DNA of 64,000 nt from Syntrophales bacterium (lineage in GTDB: Bacteria; Desulfobacterota; Syntrophia; Syntrophales; UBA8958), in the NCBI GenBank assembly GCA_026417625.1, contig JAOACW010000004.1, positions 83,023 to 147,022 of the forward strand, given 5' to 3'. The position numbers and the translations under genes were made by a program. How positions within the stretch are numbered: the stretch's first letter is position 1; each line of letters starts with the position of its first letter. Below are positions 33,390 to 41,892 of this stretch, in pieces. Below the pieces are notes generated by a model. That model did not search any database. It worked only from the letters and a program-made list of their open reading frames with translations, and was not told the origin of the DNA.

Positions 33390-33764
33390 TTAACTGTAGC
33401 CAAGTTTATCTAGTTCATCATCAGTGAAACCAAGATGGTGGGCTATTTCATGAATGACAGTTTTTTTGATCTCTTCTTCAAGCGACGAGAGAGAGTCGCA
33501 CATTCTTTCTAGGGGTTCCTGAAATATATATATCCGGTCGGGGAGACCGGGCAGTGAGAAGAAACTCTTTTCTTTAAGGGGTTGACCTACGTAGAGACCT
33601 AGAGGTACATTGTCTTTTCCTATGCCCAATTCTCTAAGTAGGTTTTTTGAAGGTCTTTTTTTAACCGTTACAATTACGTTGGTAAGCTTAGCTCTGATTT
33701 CTTCAGGGAGCTTTTCGATTGCCCTTTTCACTGCCCGGTCAAATTCGGAAACCCGAAATTTCAT
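33390..33764 (-). CDS. Zincin-like metallopeptidase family protein
   Basis: A 124-residue small zinc metalloprotease candidate: HEIAHHLGFTDDEL gives HExxH with a downstream acidic residue, the signature of the Zincin_1 (DUF1025) family. The middle LGLYVGQPL and IYIFQEPLER are also typical. Likely substrates are unknown. Convergent with the TerC gene, separated by four bases from its stop, and 14 bases downstream of the acyl-CoA synthetase gene with which it may be co-transcribed. Confidence 0.85.
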   Translation of the reverse strand: MKFRVSEFDRAVKRAIEKLPEEIRAKLTNVIVTVKKRPSKNLLRELGIGKDNVPLGLYVGQPLKEKSFFSLPGLPDRIYIFQEPLERMCDSLSSLEEEIKKTVIHEIAHHLGFTDDELDKLGYS

Positions 33765-33778
33765 GTCGTTCCTCTGGT

Positions 33779-35794
33779 CTATCCTGTGTATATACGGTAA
33801 TCCACAACGAGAGCGCCTTTTTCGTACAGAAGCACTGGGTTCAGGTCTATTTGATCGATTTCAGGGTGATGTCTTACGAGTTGGGATAGATTTTTCATTA
33901 GCGCTATTAGTGCTTTTATGTCCCTTGGTTTTTGACCTCGGAAACCTGAGAGGATGGGGTGTCCTTTGATGTTTTCGATCATGTGGCGAAACTCACTCTC
34001 TTTTGCAGGGAGCAAACAGAATTTAACATCTCGGTATATTTCCGTGAAGATACCCCCTAGACCAAACATTAGGGCATGGCCATACTGGGGATCCTTCACG
34101 ACACCAACGATAACTTCCACTCCCCCTGGTTCGGCCATAGGAGAGATTGTGACGCCCGAAATGCGAGCGTGAGGGGCTTTACCTTTGACCTCTGATATCA
34201 TCTCCTCGTAAGCCTTTTTAATCTCAGATGATTTTCCTAAGTTGAGTTTCACCCCTCCCACGTCTGTTTTGTGAGAAATATCAGGAGAGTCGATCTTCAT
34301 TGCCACAGGACCTCCTATACCCCGAGCGATGTTTATCGCTTCAGTTGCTGTTTTTGCTTCATAAGCAGGAACAATGGGGATCTCATATTTTTTGAGTAAA
34401 CCTGCAGTCTCCGTGTATGGTAGTAGCCTCAAACTTGAAGGACGTGTAACATGTTCTTCTCTTTTCTTTTTCTTTTCGTCGAAGCGGAAGAACTGATATA
34501 GGGCTTTGATAGCTCTCTCCGGTGTGGGAAAAACGGGAATACCCTTTTCATGCATTTTTTTTGATTCTTCTCGTTCCACATCGGCACCCCCACAGAAAAC
34601 AATAAGTTCGTCCTTCCCTGTTACAATTTCAGAGGCACCATGAATGGGGTCTCCGAAGATAACCACGCTCGTATCATAATGACCTTTCGCTGCCTCGATG
34701 ACTTTAGAATAGAGGGTTGGATCGGTTATTGCGTCGCCAGTCAGGTCAATTGGATTGGTAACACCACAGTGGGGTGGTAGGAAAGAGCGGAGCTGTTTTT
34801 TAAGGGCTGGGCTGGGTGGTGGGCTTTCAAACCCTAGTCTCTCACCCTCATCTATGGCCAGGATGGCAGCACCTCCAGAGCTGGAAATGCAGAGTAGCTT
34901 TCTACCTTTAGGTTTTTCCATGTAGGCCAGTGCTTTAGCGAAGTCGTACAGCTCTTCCAGAGTGTCTGCCCTATGTATTCTGTACTTCTCAAAGAGGGCA
35001 GTGTAGATTTCATCGTCACCGGCTAAGGATTTCGTATGGCTTTCCGCAGCTATCTTGCCCCTTGCTGTTCTTCCCGCTTTAAGAATGACGATGGGTTTTG
35101 TTGTTCTGGCGAGTGATTCTCTGAACTTCTCTGGTCTTTTCACACCCTCGATATAAAGGGCAATGACTTTTGTATTTGGATCCTCGTTGAAGTACTGGAT
35201 GCAGTCCGTTTCGTCAATATCCGCCCTGTTTCCTAGACTTACAAAACAACTAACTCCCAGATGTTCTTCACTGGCCCAATCTATGAGTGCAGCGCCAACA
35301 GTTCCACTTTGAGATACGAAGGTCATTCTCCCCTTTGTGGTTATTAAAGGCCAAGATGCACAGAGGTTGTGGTGGGGATGGTTAACCCCCTGGCAGTTTG
35401 GACCGATAACACTTATCCCATACTTGTGGGCCAAATTCGCCAGATCTTCCTGGAGTTTTTCTCCTTCCGGTCCTGCTTCGGCGAACCCGCCTGTAATTAC
35501 AATCGCAGCTTTTACTCCTGCCTTTCCGCAGTCCTCAATGGCCTGTGGCACCATTTTGGCGGGAATAACGATCACAGCCAATTCTGGTGGTTCGGGGGGC
35601 GAGGCAATATCTCTGTATACTTTCAGATCCAGTATTGTTTCCGCTTTAGGATTGATTGGATATATTGGTCCTTGAAAGCCTCCATGGATAATGTTGTAGA
35701 GGATGTCGTAGCCCAGTTTTCCTGGAGTTGCGGATGCTCCTATCAATGCCACACTCTTTGGTCTGAAGACCGCATCAAGATTCTTTCTCTCCAT
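33779..35794 (-). CDS. Acetate/acyl--CoA ligase (ADP-forming)
   Basis: A 671-residue single-chain NDP-forming acyl-CoA synthetase: CoA-binding Rossmann domain (about 5-135, VALIGASATPGKLGYDI), CoA-ligase domain (about 140-430) with the phosphorylated His in ESHTKSLAGDDE, and a C-terminal ATP-grasp domain (about 450-671, VAMKIDSPDISHKTDVGGV). It links acyl-CoA cleavage to ATP formation, a strategy of fermenting and syntrophic anaerobes. Domain order is alpha-then-beta. Substrate not deducible. The ribosome site GGGGGAAG precedes the ATG. Confidence 0.93.
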   Translation of the reverse strand: MERKNLDAVFRPKSVALIGASATPGKLGYDILYNIIHGGFQGPIYPINPKAETILDLKVYRDIASPPEPPELAVIVIPAKMVPQAIEDCGKAGVKAAIVITGGFAEAGPEGEKLQEDLANLAHKYGISVIGPNCQGVNHPHHNLCASWPLITTKGRMTFVSQSGTVGAALIDWASEEHLGVSCFVSLGNRADIDETDCIQYFNEDPNTKVIALYIEGVKRPEKFRESLARTTKPIVILKAGRTARGKIAAESHTKSLAGDDEIYTALFEKYRIHRADTLEELYDFAKALAYMEKPKGRKLLCISSSGGAAILAIDEGERLGFESPPPSPALKKQLRSFLPPHCGVTNPIDLTGDAITDPTLYSKVIEAAKGHYDTSVVIFGDPIHGASEIVTGKDELIVFCGGADVEREESKKMHEKGIPVFPTPERAIKALYQFFRFDEKKKKREEHVTRPSSLRLLPYTETAGLLKKYEIPIVPAYEAKTATEAINIARGIGGPVAMKIDSPDISHKTDVGGVKLNLGKSSEIKKAYEEMISEVKGKAPHARISGVTISPMAEPGGVEVIVGVVKDPQYGHALMFGLGGIFTEIYRDVKFCLLPAKESEFRHMIENIKGHPILSGFRGQKPRDIKALIALMKNLSQLVRHHPEIDQIDLNPVLLYEKGALVVDYRIYTG

Positions 35795-35880
35795 AACTTC
35801 CCCCTTGAATTAATATTTTTGGAAATGTAGGGATTATTAAACATATTTTTGGTTAAAATAATACAGGAAAGTTTTGGATT

Positions 35881-36717
35881 TTGGGGCTGAAGAATTATCT
35901 TCAAAGTAAACGAACGTATTTTAGATTTCTCCGCTCTTTTATACGTTGCTTTTACACCCCCGTTTCTATTCGAAGGGAAATCTCCTTTGAGCAGAATGAA
36001 GAGTGTATCAGTAAAGCTGTAGGAAATGTTCTTTTCTATAGGTACGGGAGCATCAAGGTGAACTCTACGGCTGCTTCTTACCATTTTGAAGTGCGCCGTG
36101 GGTTTGTTACAAGAGCAGGAAAGATTGTACTCCATTTGGGAGTTGTTTTTATCACAGTTGGAGTTCTCATAGGGACAATTGCTCGCTTGGATGGTCAGTT
36201 GTTTGTCGGGGAGGGTGAGAGGAGTAATGTGATATTTGTAGGAGAAAACACGTTTATCCTTCCCTTTAGTGTGAAGCTGGATCGTTTTCATGTTGCATAT
36301 TACGAAAACGGTACCCCTAACGAGATCCTTTCAGAGATTTCGATTTCGAGGGAAGGTATAGTCGAAGAGGGTACTCTGAGTGTGAATCGACCCTATAAAT
36401 TTGATGGGTTTTATCTCTTTCTGGTTTCCCATGGATCTCTAAGGGAAGGGAAAGGCACGCGATCTTACAATCAGATAAGGGTTGTTTATGATCCCGGTTT
36501 GCCGTTTCTCTTCGCAGGTGCTATTCTTCTTGTGCTGGGTATTTCTTTTACTTTTCTATTTTCTGGAATCCAAGTAAATGTAGATGTGGACCCCCTGAGC
36601 GGGGTCACTTTGGTTGTGTTTTCCGGTGTTACCCATGGTTTCAAAATCCCGCTGGAGAGGGAAATTGGGTATCTAATAGGTAAAGTTTCTCAAGAAGGTA
36701 GGAAAATTAAGGGATGA
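35881..36717 (+). CDS. resB: ResB-like cytochrome c biogenesis protein, short form
   Basis: A 278-residue ResB homologue recognised by the membrane span after a KWG-like segment (AGKIVLHLGVVFITVGVLIG), the following periplasmic domain and the last span near the C-terminus. Family members normally begin with two further spans and are 400 residues or more; here only about 75 residues precede the first span and the region carries none. The upstream gene lies only 86 bases away, so no missing exon is hidden. Start is TTG. It overlaps ccsA by four bases; ResB and CcsA together deliver heme to apocytochrome c (system II). Confidence 0.75.
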   Translation: MGLKNYLQSKRTYFRFLRSFIRCFYTPVSIRREISFEQNEECISKAVGNVLFYRYGSIKVNSTAASYHFEVRRGFVTRAGKIVLHLGVVFITVGVLIGTIARLDGQLFVGEGERSNVIFVGENTFILPFSVKLDRFHVAYYENGTPNEILSEISISREGIVEEGTLSVNRPYKFDGFYLFLVSHGSLREGKGTRSYNQIRVVYDPGLPFLFAGAILLVLGISFTFLFSGIQVNVDVDPLSGVTLVVFSGVTHGFKIPLEREIGYLIGKVSQEGRKIKG

Positions 36718-37541
36718 TTGATGTTTTTTTTCTAAGGATCGCTGCAAGCTTGTATCTCATTTCTTTGCTACTTAGTGTTCTCTCTATTTTCTTCAGAGAA
36801 AAATATTCACTTGTAACTTCGTTTCGCATAGTTACATTTATTGGGCTCACTTTACACGTTCTTAGTTTTTCTGCCCGCGTATGGCAATCCTATGAACTTC
36901 ATAAGGGTTATTTCCCCGTCGTAAGCATGTATGAGTCACTCACTTTTTTCTCAATGACAGTTATGTTTTACTATTTGTTTCAGAGGGATTTGGAGAGTGA
37001 AGAAACGGTAGGATTTTTTGTGACGTTGTTTGTTTTCTTGTTGGCCGGTTGTCTTGCATTCGCCTCCCTGTTTGACAAGGAAATGCGGCCTGTTTTACCC
37101 TCTTTAAAGGGCTTGTGGTTGCCTATACATGCGCTTACCTGTCTTATTGGATATGCGGGTTTTACTGTTGCCTTCATACTGGGAATTGTGTATTTAATGC
37201 GTAATATTTTTCGATTCAGGTCGTCCGTTGGTCTTGAGGACGTTGTTTTCTGTGCTTTAGATAGGTCAATTAACGTGGGTGTATTTTTCTTCACCGTGGG
37301 TTTTGTAGCGGGGGTAATCTGGGCCCATTATGCATGGGGTGCGTACTGGAGATGGGACCCTAAGGAAGTGGGATCACTTATCACCTTATTGGTGTACGTG
37401 GGGTATATCCATGTGGATGGTTTGGTAGGGTTGAGTATCCATACCAAAATTTTTGTTGTTGTTCTTGGTTTTTTGTGTGTAGTTTTTACGTACTTCGGTG
37501 TTAATTACCTATCGAGCGTTCACGTTTACCATGGGATGTGA
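36714..37541 (+). CDS. ccsA: Cytochrome c biogenesis protein CcsA
   Basis: A 275-residue polytopic membrane protein with about eight spans and the tryptophan-rich heme-handling motif WGAYWRWDPKEVGS (WWD-type). The conserved histidines that coordinate heme fall in the loops before and after it (GLWLPIHALTCLIGYAGF; HYAWGAYW). With the ResB-like protein it constitutes system II, found in many Desulfobacterota. ATG overlaps the resB stop (ATGA). Confidence 0.93.
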   Translation: MIDVFFLRIAASLYLISLLLSVLSIFFREKYSLVTSFRIVTFIGLTLHVLSFSARVWQSYELHKGYFPVVSMYESLTFFSMTVMFYYLFQRDLESEETVGFFVTLFVFLLAGCLAFASLFDKEMRPVLPSLKGLWLPIHALTCLIGYAGFTVAFILGIVYLMRNIFRFRSSVGLEDVVFCALDRSINVGVFFFTVGFVAGVIWAHYAWGAYWRWDPKEVGSLITLLVYVGYIHVDGLVGLSIHTKIFVVVLGFLCVVFTYFGVNYLSSVHVYHGM

Positions 37542-38426
37542 GTGGTGTCGCAGCTAAAAATTGGACATTCAAAGCCATCACCGGAAGTTCCCGGACCTAT
37601 TCATCCTCGCGGTCTTACCGTTCGTCTTTATCCTTTTTTAGTCATTGTTATCATTGGGCTTGTTTTATATGGAGCCCTGAAGTATGTCAAAAGCTCTCGT
37701 CCCTTTGTGATGGCGGAGGAGTTAATACGTGGCAGTAGTGAAGTGCGGTCACTCATAGGTGAAGTAAAGGATTGTACGCCGTGGTTGCCAGTGAGTGTCA
37801 GTGAGACGAAGAAGGGCATTGAAGTAGTTATGACAGTGCGGGTTGAGGGAAAAATGGGAAGTACTATTGTGAAATGCCGTTTTTTATATGCCGGCAAGAA
37901 ATGGCGACTCCTAAGTGCTGAAATGCAAGAACCCCGAGGAACATTTCGACCTTTGAAGGTGGTGCGGGAAATACAAAGCGGCGGCAAGGAAGAACTGCTC
38001 AACGAAGCACATCGATTTTTCAGGGATGGTGATTTAGATGGTGCAATACATAGGTACAGTGAAATAATTGCCCTGGATCCGCAGTTTGAAGTAGCCTATT
38101 TCTGGCGGGCTGTGGCGTATGTGAAGAAGAACAGGTATGACGAGGCGGAAGGTGACTTCAGAGCTGTTGTGCAGTTGAATCCCAGGAATGTGAATGCTTA
38201 TAACTGGCTTGGCTGGTTGTATGCGCAACGGCGTAACTATTCCCGTTGCGTGGAGGTTCTAAGTAAAGCAGTGGATCTTAAAAAGGATAACGGCTGGGCT
38301 TATTTTACCCGAAGTCGGTGTCACTATCTTAGTGGTGAGAGGGAAAAGGCGTTAAGAGATTCGGAGGAAGCCTGTACTCTGGGATATAAAAGGGCATGTG
38401 CAATGAGGGATAGGTTGGGAAGATGA
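37542..38426 (+). CDS. Coa1-like/TPR membrane protein
   Basis: A 294-residue protein: a membrane span at about 29-48 (FLVIVIIGLVLYGALKYV), a central domain (about 58-130) resembling cytochrome oxidase assembly factor Coa1 (VRSLIGEVKDC, then VEGKMGSTIVKCRFLYAGKKWRL), and three TPR repeats (about 153-285). It begins at GTG directly after the ccsA stop, so it is part of the cytochrome biogenesis operon. A role in presenting apocytochromes, parallel to the TPR domain of CcmI/NrfG in system I, is inferred. The Coa1 match is from memory and needs a profile search. Confidence 0.65.
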   Translation: MVSQLKIGHSKPSPEVPGPIHPRGLTVRLYPFLVIVIIGLVLYGALKYVKSSRPFVMAEELIRGSSEVRSLIGEVKDCTPWLPVSVSETKKGIEVVMTVRVEGKMGSTIVKCRFLYAGKKWRLLSAEMQEPRGTFRPLKVVREIQSGGKEELLNEAHRFFRDGDLDGAIHRYSEIIALDPQFEVAYFWRAVAYVKKNRYDEAEGDFRAVVQLNPRNVNAYNWLGWLYAQRRNYSRCVEVLSKAVDLKKDNGWAYFTRSRCHYLSGEREKALRDSEEACTLGYKRACAMRDRLGR

Positions 38427-39469
38427 TTGTTAAAGAAGGAGGGTTTTTTTTCGTACCCACTTCACTTGACGAGAGAGAAGGACGGGAGGCTATTCGTAGG
38501 TTGCTTGAGAAGTTTGATATTCCCTTTAAAAAGGGGGACGCGGTTGGTATTAAAGTACACTGGGGAGAACGGGGAAACCAGAGCTACCTGCCTCCTTTTT
38601 TTGCGGCGGAAATTGTGGATTGGCTTAAATCGAGGGGTTTTTCATCTTTCATTTTCGATACGACCGTCCTCTATTCCGGAGGGAGGAGGGATGGGAGAGA
38701 GGCCTTAAAGACAGCCGCACAGCATGGTTACACAGAGGACTACCTGGGATGTCCCGTGATTATAGCCGATGGTTTCGATGGTAGAGACACTGTAGACATA
38801 ACAGCTGGTTTCAAGCACTTCACCACGGTACAAATTGGGAATGTGCTGAATAGGGCGCAGGGGTTTGTCATATTTTCCCATTTCAAAGGACACATGGCAG
38901 CGGGTTTCGGAGGTGCGGTGAAGAACATCTCGATGGGTTTTGCCTCTAGAGCCCAGAAACAGAGGATGCATGCTGATGTTCATCCTGAACTAAACCGTTC
39001 TCAGTGTTCCCGTTGTGGCCTTTGCAGTCAGATATGTCCCGTGCAAGCCGTTCAAGGTGAGAAAGGTCAGTATCCCACATTCGATCGCGAAAGATGCATC
39101 GGTTGTGCCCAGTGTATCGGTTTGTGTCCGGAGGTGGCCCTTAAGATCTTTTGGGATACGGATAACCGGGTATTCCAAGAGAGACTTGTGGAAACAGCGG
39201 CAGCCGTCTGGAATGTTATAGGAGGAAGGACAATAGTCGTAAATGCCCTTTTGAAGATAACCACTGACTGTGATTGCCTACCGGGTAGGAATCCTGTAAT
39301 TGCCCCTGATGCAGGTCTCGTAGGTGGCTATCATCCTGTGCGGGTAGATCGTGAATCCCTCAAGATTGTGGGTGAAAGTGTCATAGACAGAACTCACCCG
39401 GGTGTGAACTGGAGACGTCAGTTTGATTATGCAAAAGAAATAGGTTTCTGGGATCTTCAGGTGATATGA
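38423..39469 (+). CDS. DUF362 protein with ferredoxin domain
   Basis: A 348-residue protein with an N-terminal DUF362 domain (about 20-190, KVHWGERGNQSYLPP, AGFGGAVKNISMG) followed by two 4Fe-4S motifs (CSRCGLCSQICP and CIGCAQCIGLCP) and a short tail containing GVNWRRQFDYAKEIG. The class is common in anaerobes; its role is unknown, probably an electron carrier or cluster-dependent enzyme. Overlaps the upstream stop by four bases and the next gene in the same way, so the three are co-translated. Confidence 0.88.
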   Translation: MIVKEGGFFFVPTSLDEREGREAIRRLLEKFDIPFKKGDAVGIKVHWGERGNQSYLPPFFAAEIVDWLKSRGFSSFIFDTTVLYSGGRRDGREALKTAAQHGYTEDYLGCPVIIADGFDGRDTVDITAGFKHFTTVQIGNVLNRAQGFVIFSHFKGHMAAGFGGAVKNISMGFASRAQKQRMHADVHPELNRSQCSRCGLCSQICPVQAVQGEKGQYPTFDRERCIGCAQCIGLCPEVALKIFWDTDNRVFQERLVETAAAVWNVIGGRTIVVNALLKITTDCDCLPGRNPVIAPDAGLVGGYHPVRVDRESLKIVGESVIDRTHPGVNWRRQFDYAKEIGFWDLQVI

Positions 39470-40980
39470 GAGAATTCAAAGTGGGAGAGAAGTGGATGGA
39501 TAGGGTAAAGGTTCTTCTTGTCTACCCTGAGTACCCAAATACCTTCTGGAGTTTCCGGTATGCCCTGAATTTTATCTCCAAGAAGGCGAGTCATCCCCCC
39601 CTGGGGCTGTTAACGGTTGCCGCGCTTCTTCCTGAAGAGTGGGAAAAAAGGCTTATCGACATGAATGTGAGTCCTTTGAAGGAGGAAGATCTCCAGTGGG
39701 CGGATTATGTCTTTGTTGGTGCCATGTCGATTCAGGAACATTCCGGGCGCGACGTTTTACGTCGGGCGAAGGAGCTTGGTAAGATAACAGTGGCGGGAGG
39801 TCCTCTCTTCACTGTGCGTTATGATGAGTTTGAAGACGTGGATCACTTTGTGTTGAATGAAGCAGAGATCAACCTGCCTTTTTTTATTGAGGATCTTAGA
39901 GCGGGGAGAGCGAAGAAGATTTACAAGACCGATGATCTTGCCGATATAACGAGGACACCCGTTCCCAGATACGATATAGCTGAGATGCGCAAATATGCCT
40001 CCATGTGTATCCAATACTCCCGTGGCTGCCCATTTGATTGTGAGTTCTGTGAAATTACCTTTCTCTTTGGAAGGAGACCCCGCACGAAGGAAGGTCGCCA
40101 GATCATAAATGAATTGGAATTCCTCTACAAGCTGGGATGGAGGGGAAGTGTATTTTTTGTGGATGATAATTTTGTGGGAAACAGGAGAAAACTGAAAGAG
40201 GATCTTATGCCCCTTCTTATTGCCTGGCAGAAGAAAAAAAATTATCCATATACCTTTTACACGGAGGCTTCCATAAATGTTTCCGATGATGAGGAGCTCA
40301 TGGATCTCATGGTTCAGGCAGGATTTAACGCGCTCTTCGTCGGTATTGAATCTCCTCATGTGGAAAGTCTTGAGGAATGTGGGAAGAATCCAAATGTGAG
40401 GAGGAACCTACTGGAGAGTGTGAAGAAGATTCAGACGGCAGGATTTGATGTTCAGGGGGGGTTCATTGTGGGTTTCGATAATGACCCCCCCAACATATTT
40501 GATAAAATTGTCGATTTTGTTATGCAGTCCAATATAGTAACAGCAATGGTGGGACTACTGAATGCACCTGAAGGGACGAGACTCTACAGGAGACTCAAGA
40601 ATGAGGGAAGGATACTGAAGTTTATGACGGGAGATAATACAGATTTTTGCACGAATGTCATCCCTAAGATGGGATTGGAGACCCTGATTAAAGGGTACGA
40701 GAGAATTGTGAAAACCCTCTATATGCCGAAGATGTATTACAAGCGGGTGAAAGGTTTTTTGAAGGTTTTTGAACCACGGCAGAAGAGGATATTCCACATC
40801 AAATGGATGCACATTGAAGCCCTTGTGAAGTCTATGTTTGTACTCGGCTTAAAGGAAAAGGGAAGGTGGGAATACTGGAAGCTTTTCTTCTGGTCCTTGA
40901 TTTTTAAGCCGAGGATTTTCCCGTTGTCCATAACTTTTGCTATCTATGGATACCACTTTCGCAAAGTCTTCGAGAGATGA
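39466..40980 (+). CDS. B12-binding domain radical SAM protein
   Basis: A 504-residue radical SAM enzyme with an N-terminal B12-binding-like fold (about 10-160, KVLLVYPEYPNTFWSF, PLGLLTVAALLP) and the iron-sulfur motif CPFDCEFC in QYSRGCPFDCEFCEI. The C-terminal part is helical (MGDNTDFCTNVIPKMG, then basic). Related proteins methylate or carry out rearrangements on lipids and cofactors (hopanoid methylases HpnP/HpnR share this layout). ATG overlaps the previous stop. An alternative start is M11. Confidence 0.86.
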   Translation: MREFKVGEKWMDRVKVLLVYPEYPNTFWSFRYALNFISKKASHPPLGLLTVAALLPEEWEKRLIDMNVSPLKEEDLQWADYVFVGAMSIQEHSGRDVLRRAKELGKITVAGGPLFTVRYDEFEDVDHFVLNEAEINLPFFIEDLRAGRAKKIYKTDDLADITRTPVPRYDIAEMRKYASMCIQYSRGCPFDCEFCEITFLFGRRPRTKEGRQIINELEFLYKLGWRGSVFFVDDNFVGNRRKLKEDLMPLLIAWQKKKNYPYTFYTEASINVSDDEELMDLMVQAGFNALFVGIESPHVESLEECGKNPNVRRNLLESVKKIQTAGFDVQGGFIVGFDNDPPNIFDKIVDFVMQSNIVTAMVGLLNAPEGTRLYRRLKNEGRILKFMTGDNTDFCTNVIPKMGLETLIKGYERIVKTLYMPKMYYKRVKGFLKVFEPRQKRIFHIKWMHIEALVKSMFVLGLKEKGRWEYWKLFFWSLIFKPRIFPLSITFAIYGYHFRKVFER

Positions 40981-41029
40981 TGATGCGTGAGGGGGAATTT
41001 CCTGTATATGAGGGGAGGAAGTGTGGATT

Positions 41030-41554
41030 ATGCCTGTTTATGAGCTTGAAGGGAAGAGACCAGTGATAGCGTCGGATGCTTATGTGCATCCCGCTGCGAT
41101 ACTGATAGGAGATGTGAAAATTGGCAGTGGTTGCTTCATTGCCCCTGGGGCTGTTCTTCGGGCGGATTTTGGCCCAATTATAGTTGGAGAGGGAACGAGT
41201 GTTCAGGATAACGCCACGTTGCACGTAAATCCCAACGAAAGATTAATCATAGGTATGAACTGCATTGTGGGTCATAACGCTGTTTTGCATGATGTTTTTG
41301 TGGAGGACGGTTGTGTTATCGGTATGGGGGCTGTGCTTATGGCTCATGTTAAGTGTGAGCGAGGTGCCTTTGTTGCCGCAGGGGCGGTGGTTCCGCAAAA
41401 CATGGTTGTTCCCGCGGGGAAACTCGCTGCTGGAAATCCCGCGAAGGTGATAAAGGATGTGACTGAGGAAATGGTGGCTTACGCTACCCTCGGTGTGTTG
41501 GAGTACAGAAAGCTATGTAGCAGATATATAAAAGGAATAACCACTGTTGGTTAG
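41030..41554 (+). CDS. Gamma carbonic anhydrase-like protein
   Basis: A 174-residue left-handed beta-helix of hexapeptide repeats (IASDAYVHPAAILIGDVKIG onwards) with the His pattern of the gamma class: LHVN, GHNAVLHD and the downstream acidic residues. Homologues include PaaY, CaiE and the YrdA/Cam family; catalytic activity varies. A GTG at 41021 lies too close to the GAGGGGAGGAA ribosome site, so the ATG at 41030 is used. Final gene of this plus-strand run. Confidence 0.87.
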   Translation: MPVYELEGKRPVIASDAYVHPAAILIGDVKIGSGCFIAPGAVLRADFGPIIVGEGTSVQDNATLHVNPNERLIIGMNCIVGHNAVLHDVFVEDGCVIGMGAVLMAHVKCERGAFVAAGAVVPQNMVVPAGKLAAGNPAKVIKDVTEEMVAYATLGVLEYRKLCSRYIKGITTVG

Positions 41555-41583
41555 GTGAATGGCCACCTGCTAGCCTTGAGATG

Positions 41584-41841
41584 CTAGAGTTTGGTTATTA
41601 AAAAAGGATAATGAAGGTCACATGGTATGCCCATCCTCAACCAGGCGTTGCGTTCGTCCATCACGTTATTGATAACATCCCTGATCAAGACTTTTTCCCC
41701 CTCCCTTAAGATTTCTGTATACACACTTATGCTTTCAACCTGCGTGGGGGCTGTTTCTCCCGTTTCTTCCGTATAAAAAAGACGAGCTTCTTCGAGTGTG
41801 TCGGCGGCAATTATGAAATTGCCTATCCTGAAGGCTTCCAT
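41584..41841 (-). CDS. Small hypothetical protein
   Basis: An 85-residue soluble protein I cannot place: MEAFRIGNFIIAADTLEEAR resembles the start of small proteins that adopt a compact alpha/beta fold, with VLIRDVINNVMDERNAWLRMG near the end. A good AAGGAG ribosome site seven bases upstream argues that it is real. It is close behind the CDF transporter gene (52 bases) and on the same strand, so it may belong to that unit. Confidence 0.6.
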   Translation of the reverse strand: MEAFRIGNFIIAADTLEEARLFYTEETGETAPTQVESISVYTEILREGEKVLIRDVINNVMDERNAWLRMGIPCDLHYPFLITKL

Positions 41842-41892
41842 CTTTCTCTCCTTCCCGAATGATGGGTAATTTTAGACTATCGTTGACAGTTG

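Noticed and set aside
35743..36291. A 182-codon open frame on the minus strand across the resB start
   Set aside because: It crosses the divergent gene starts, has no recognisable domain and overlaps the coding part of resB.
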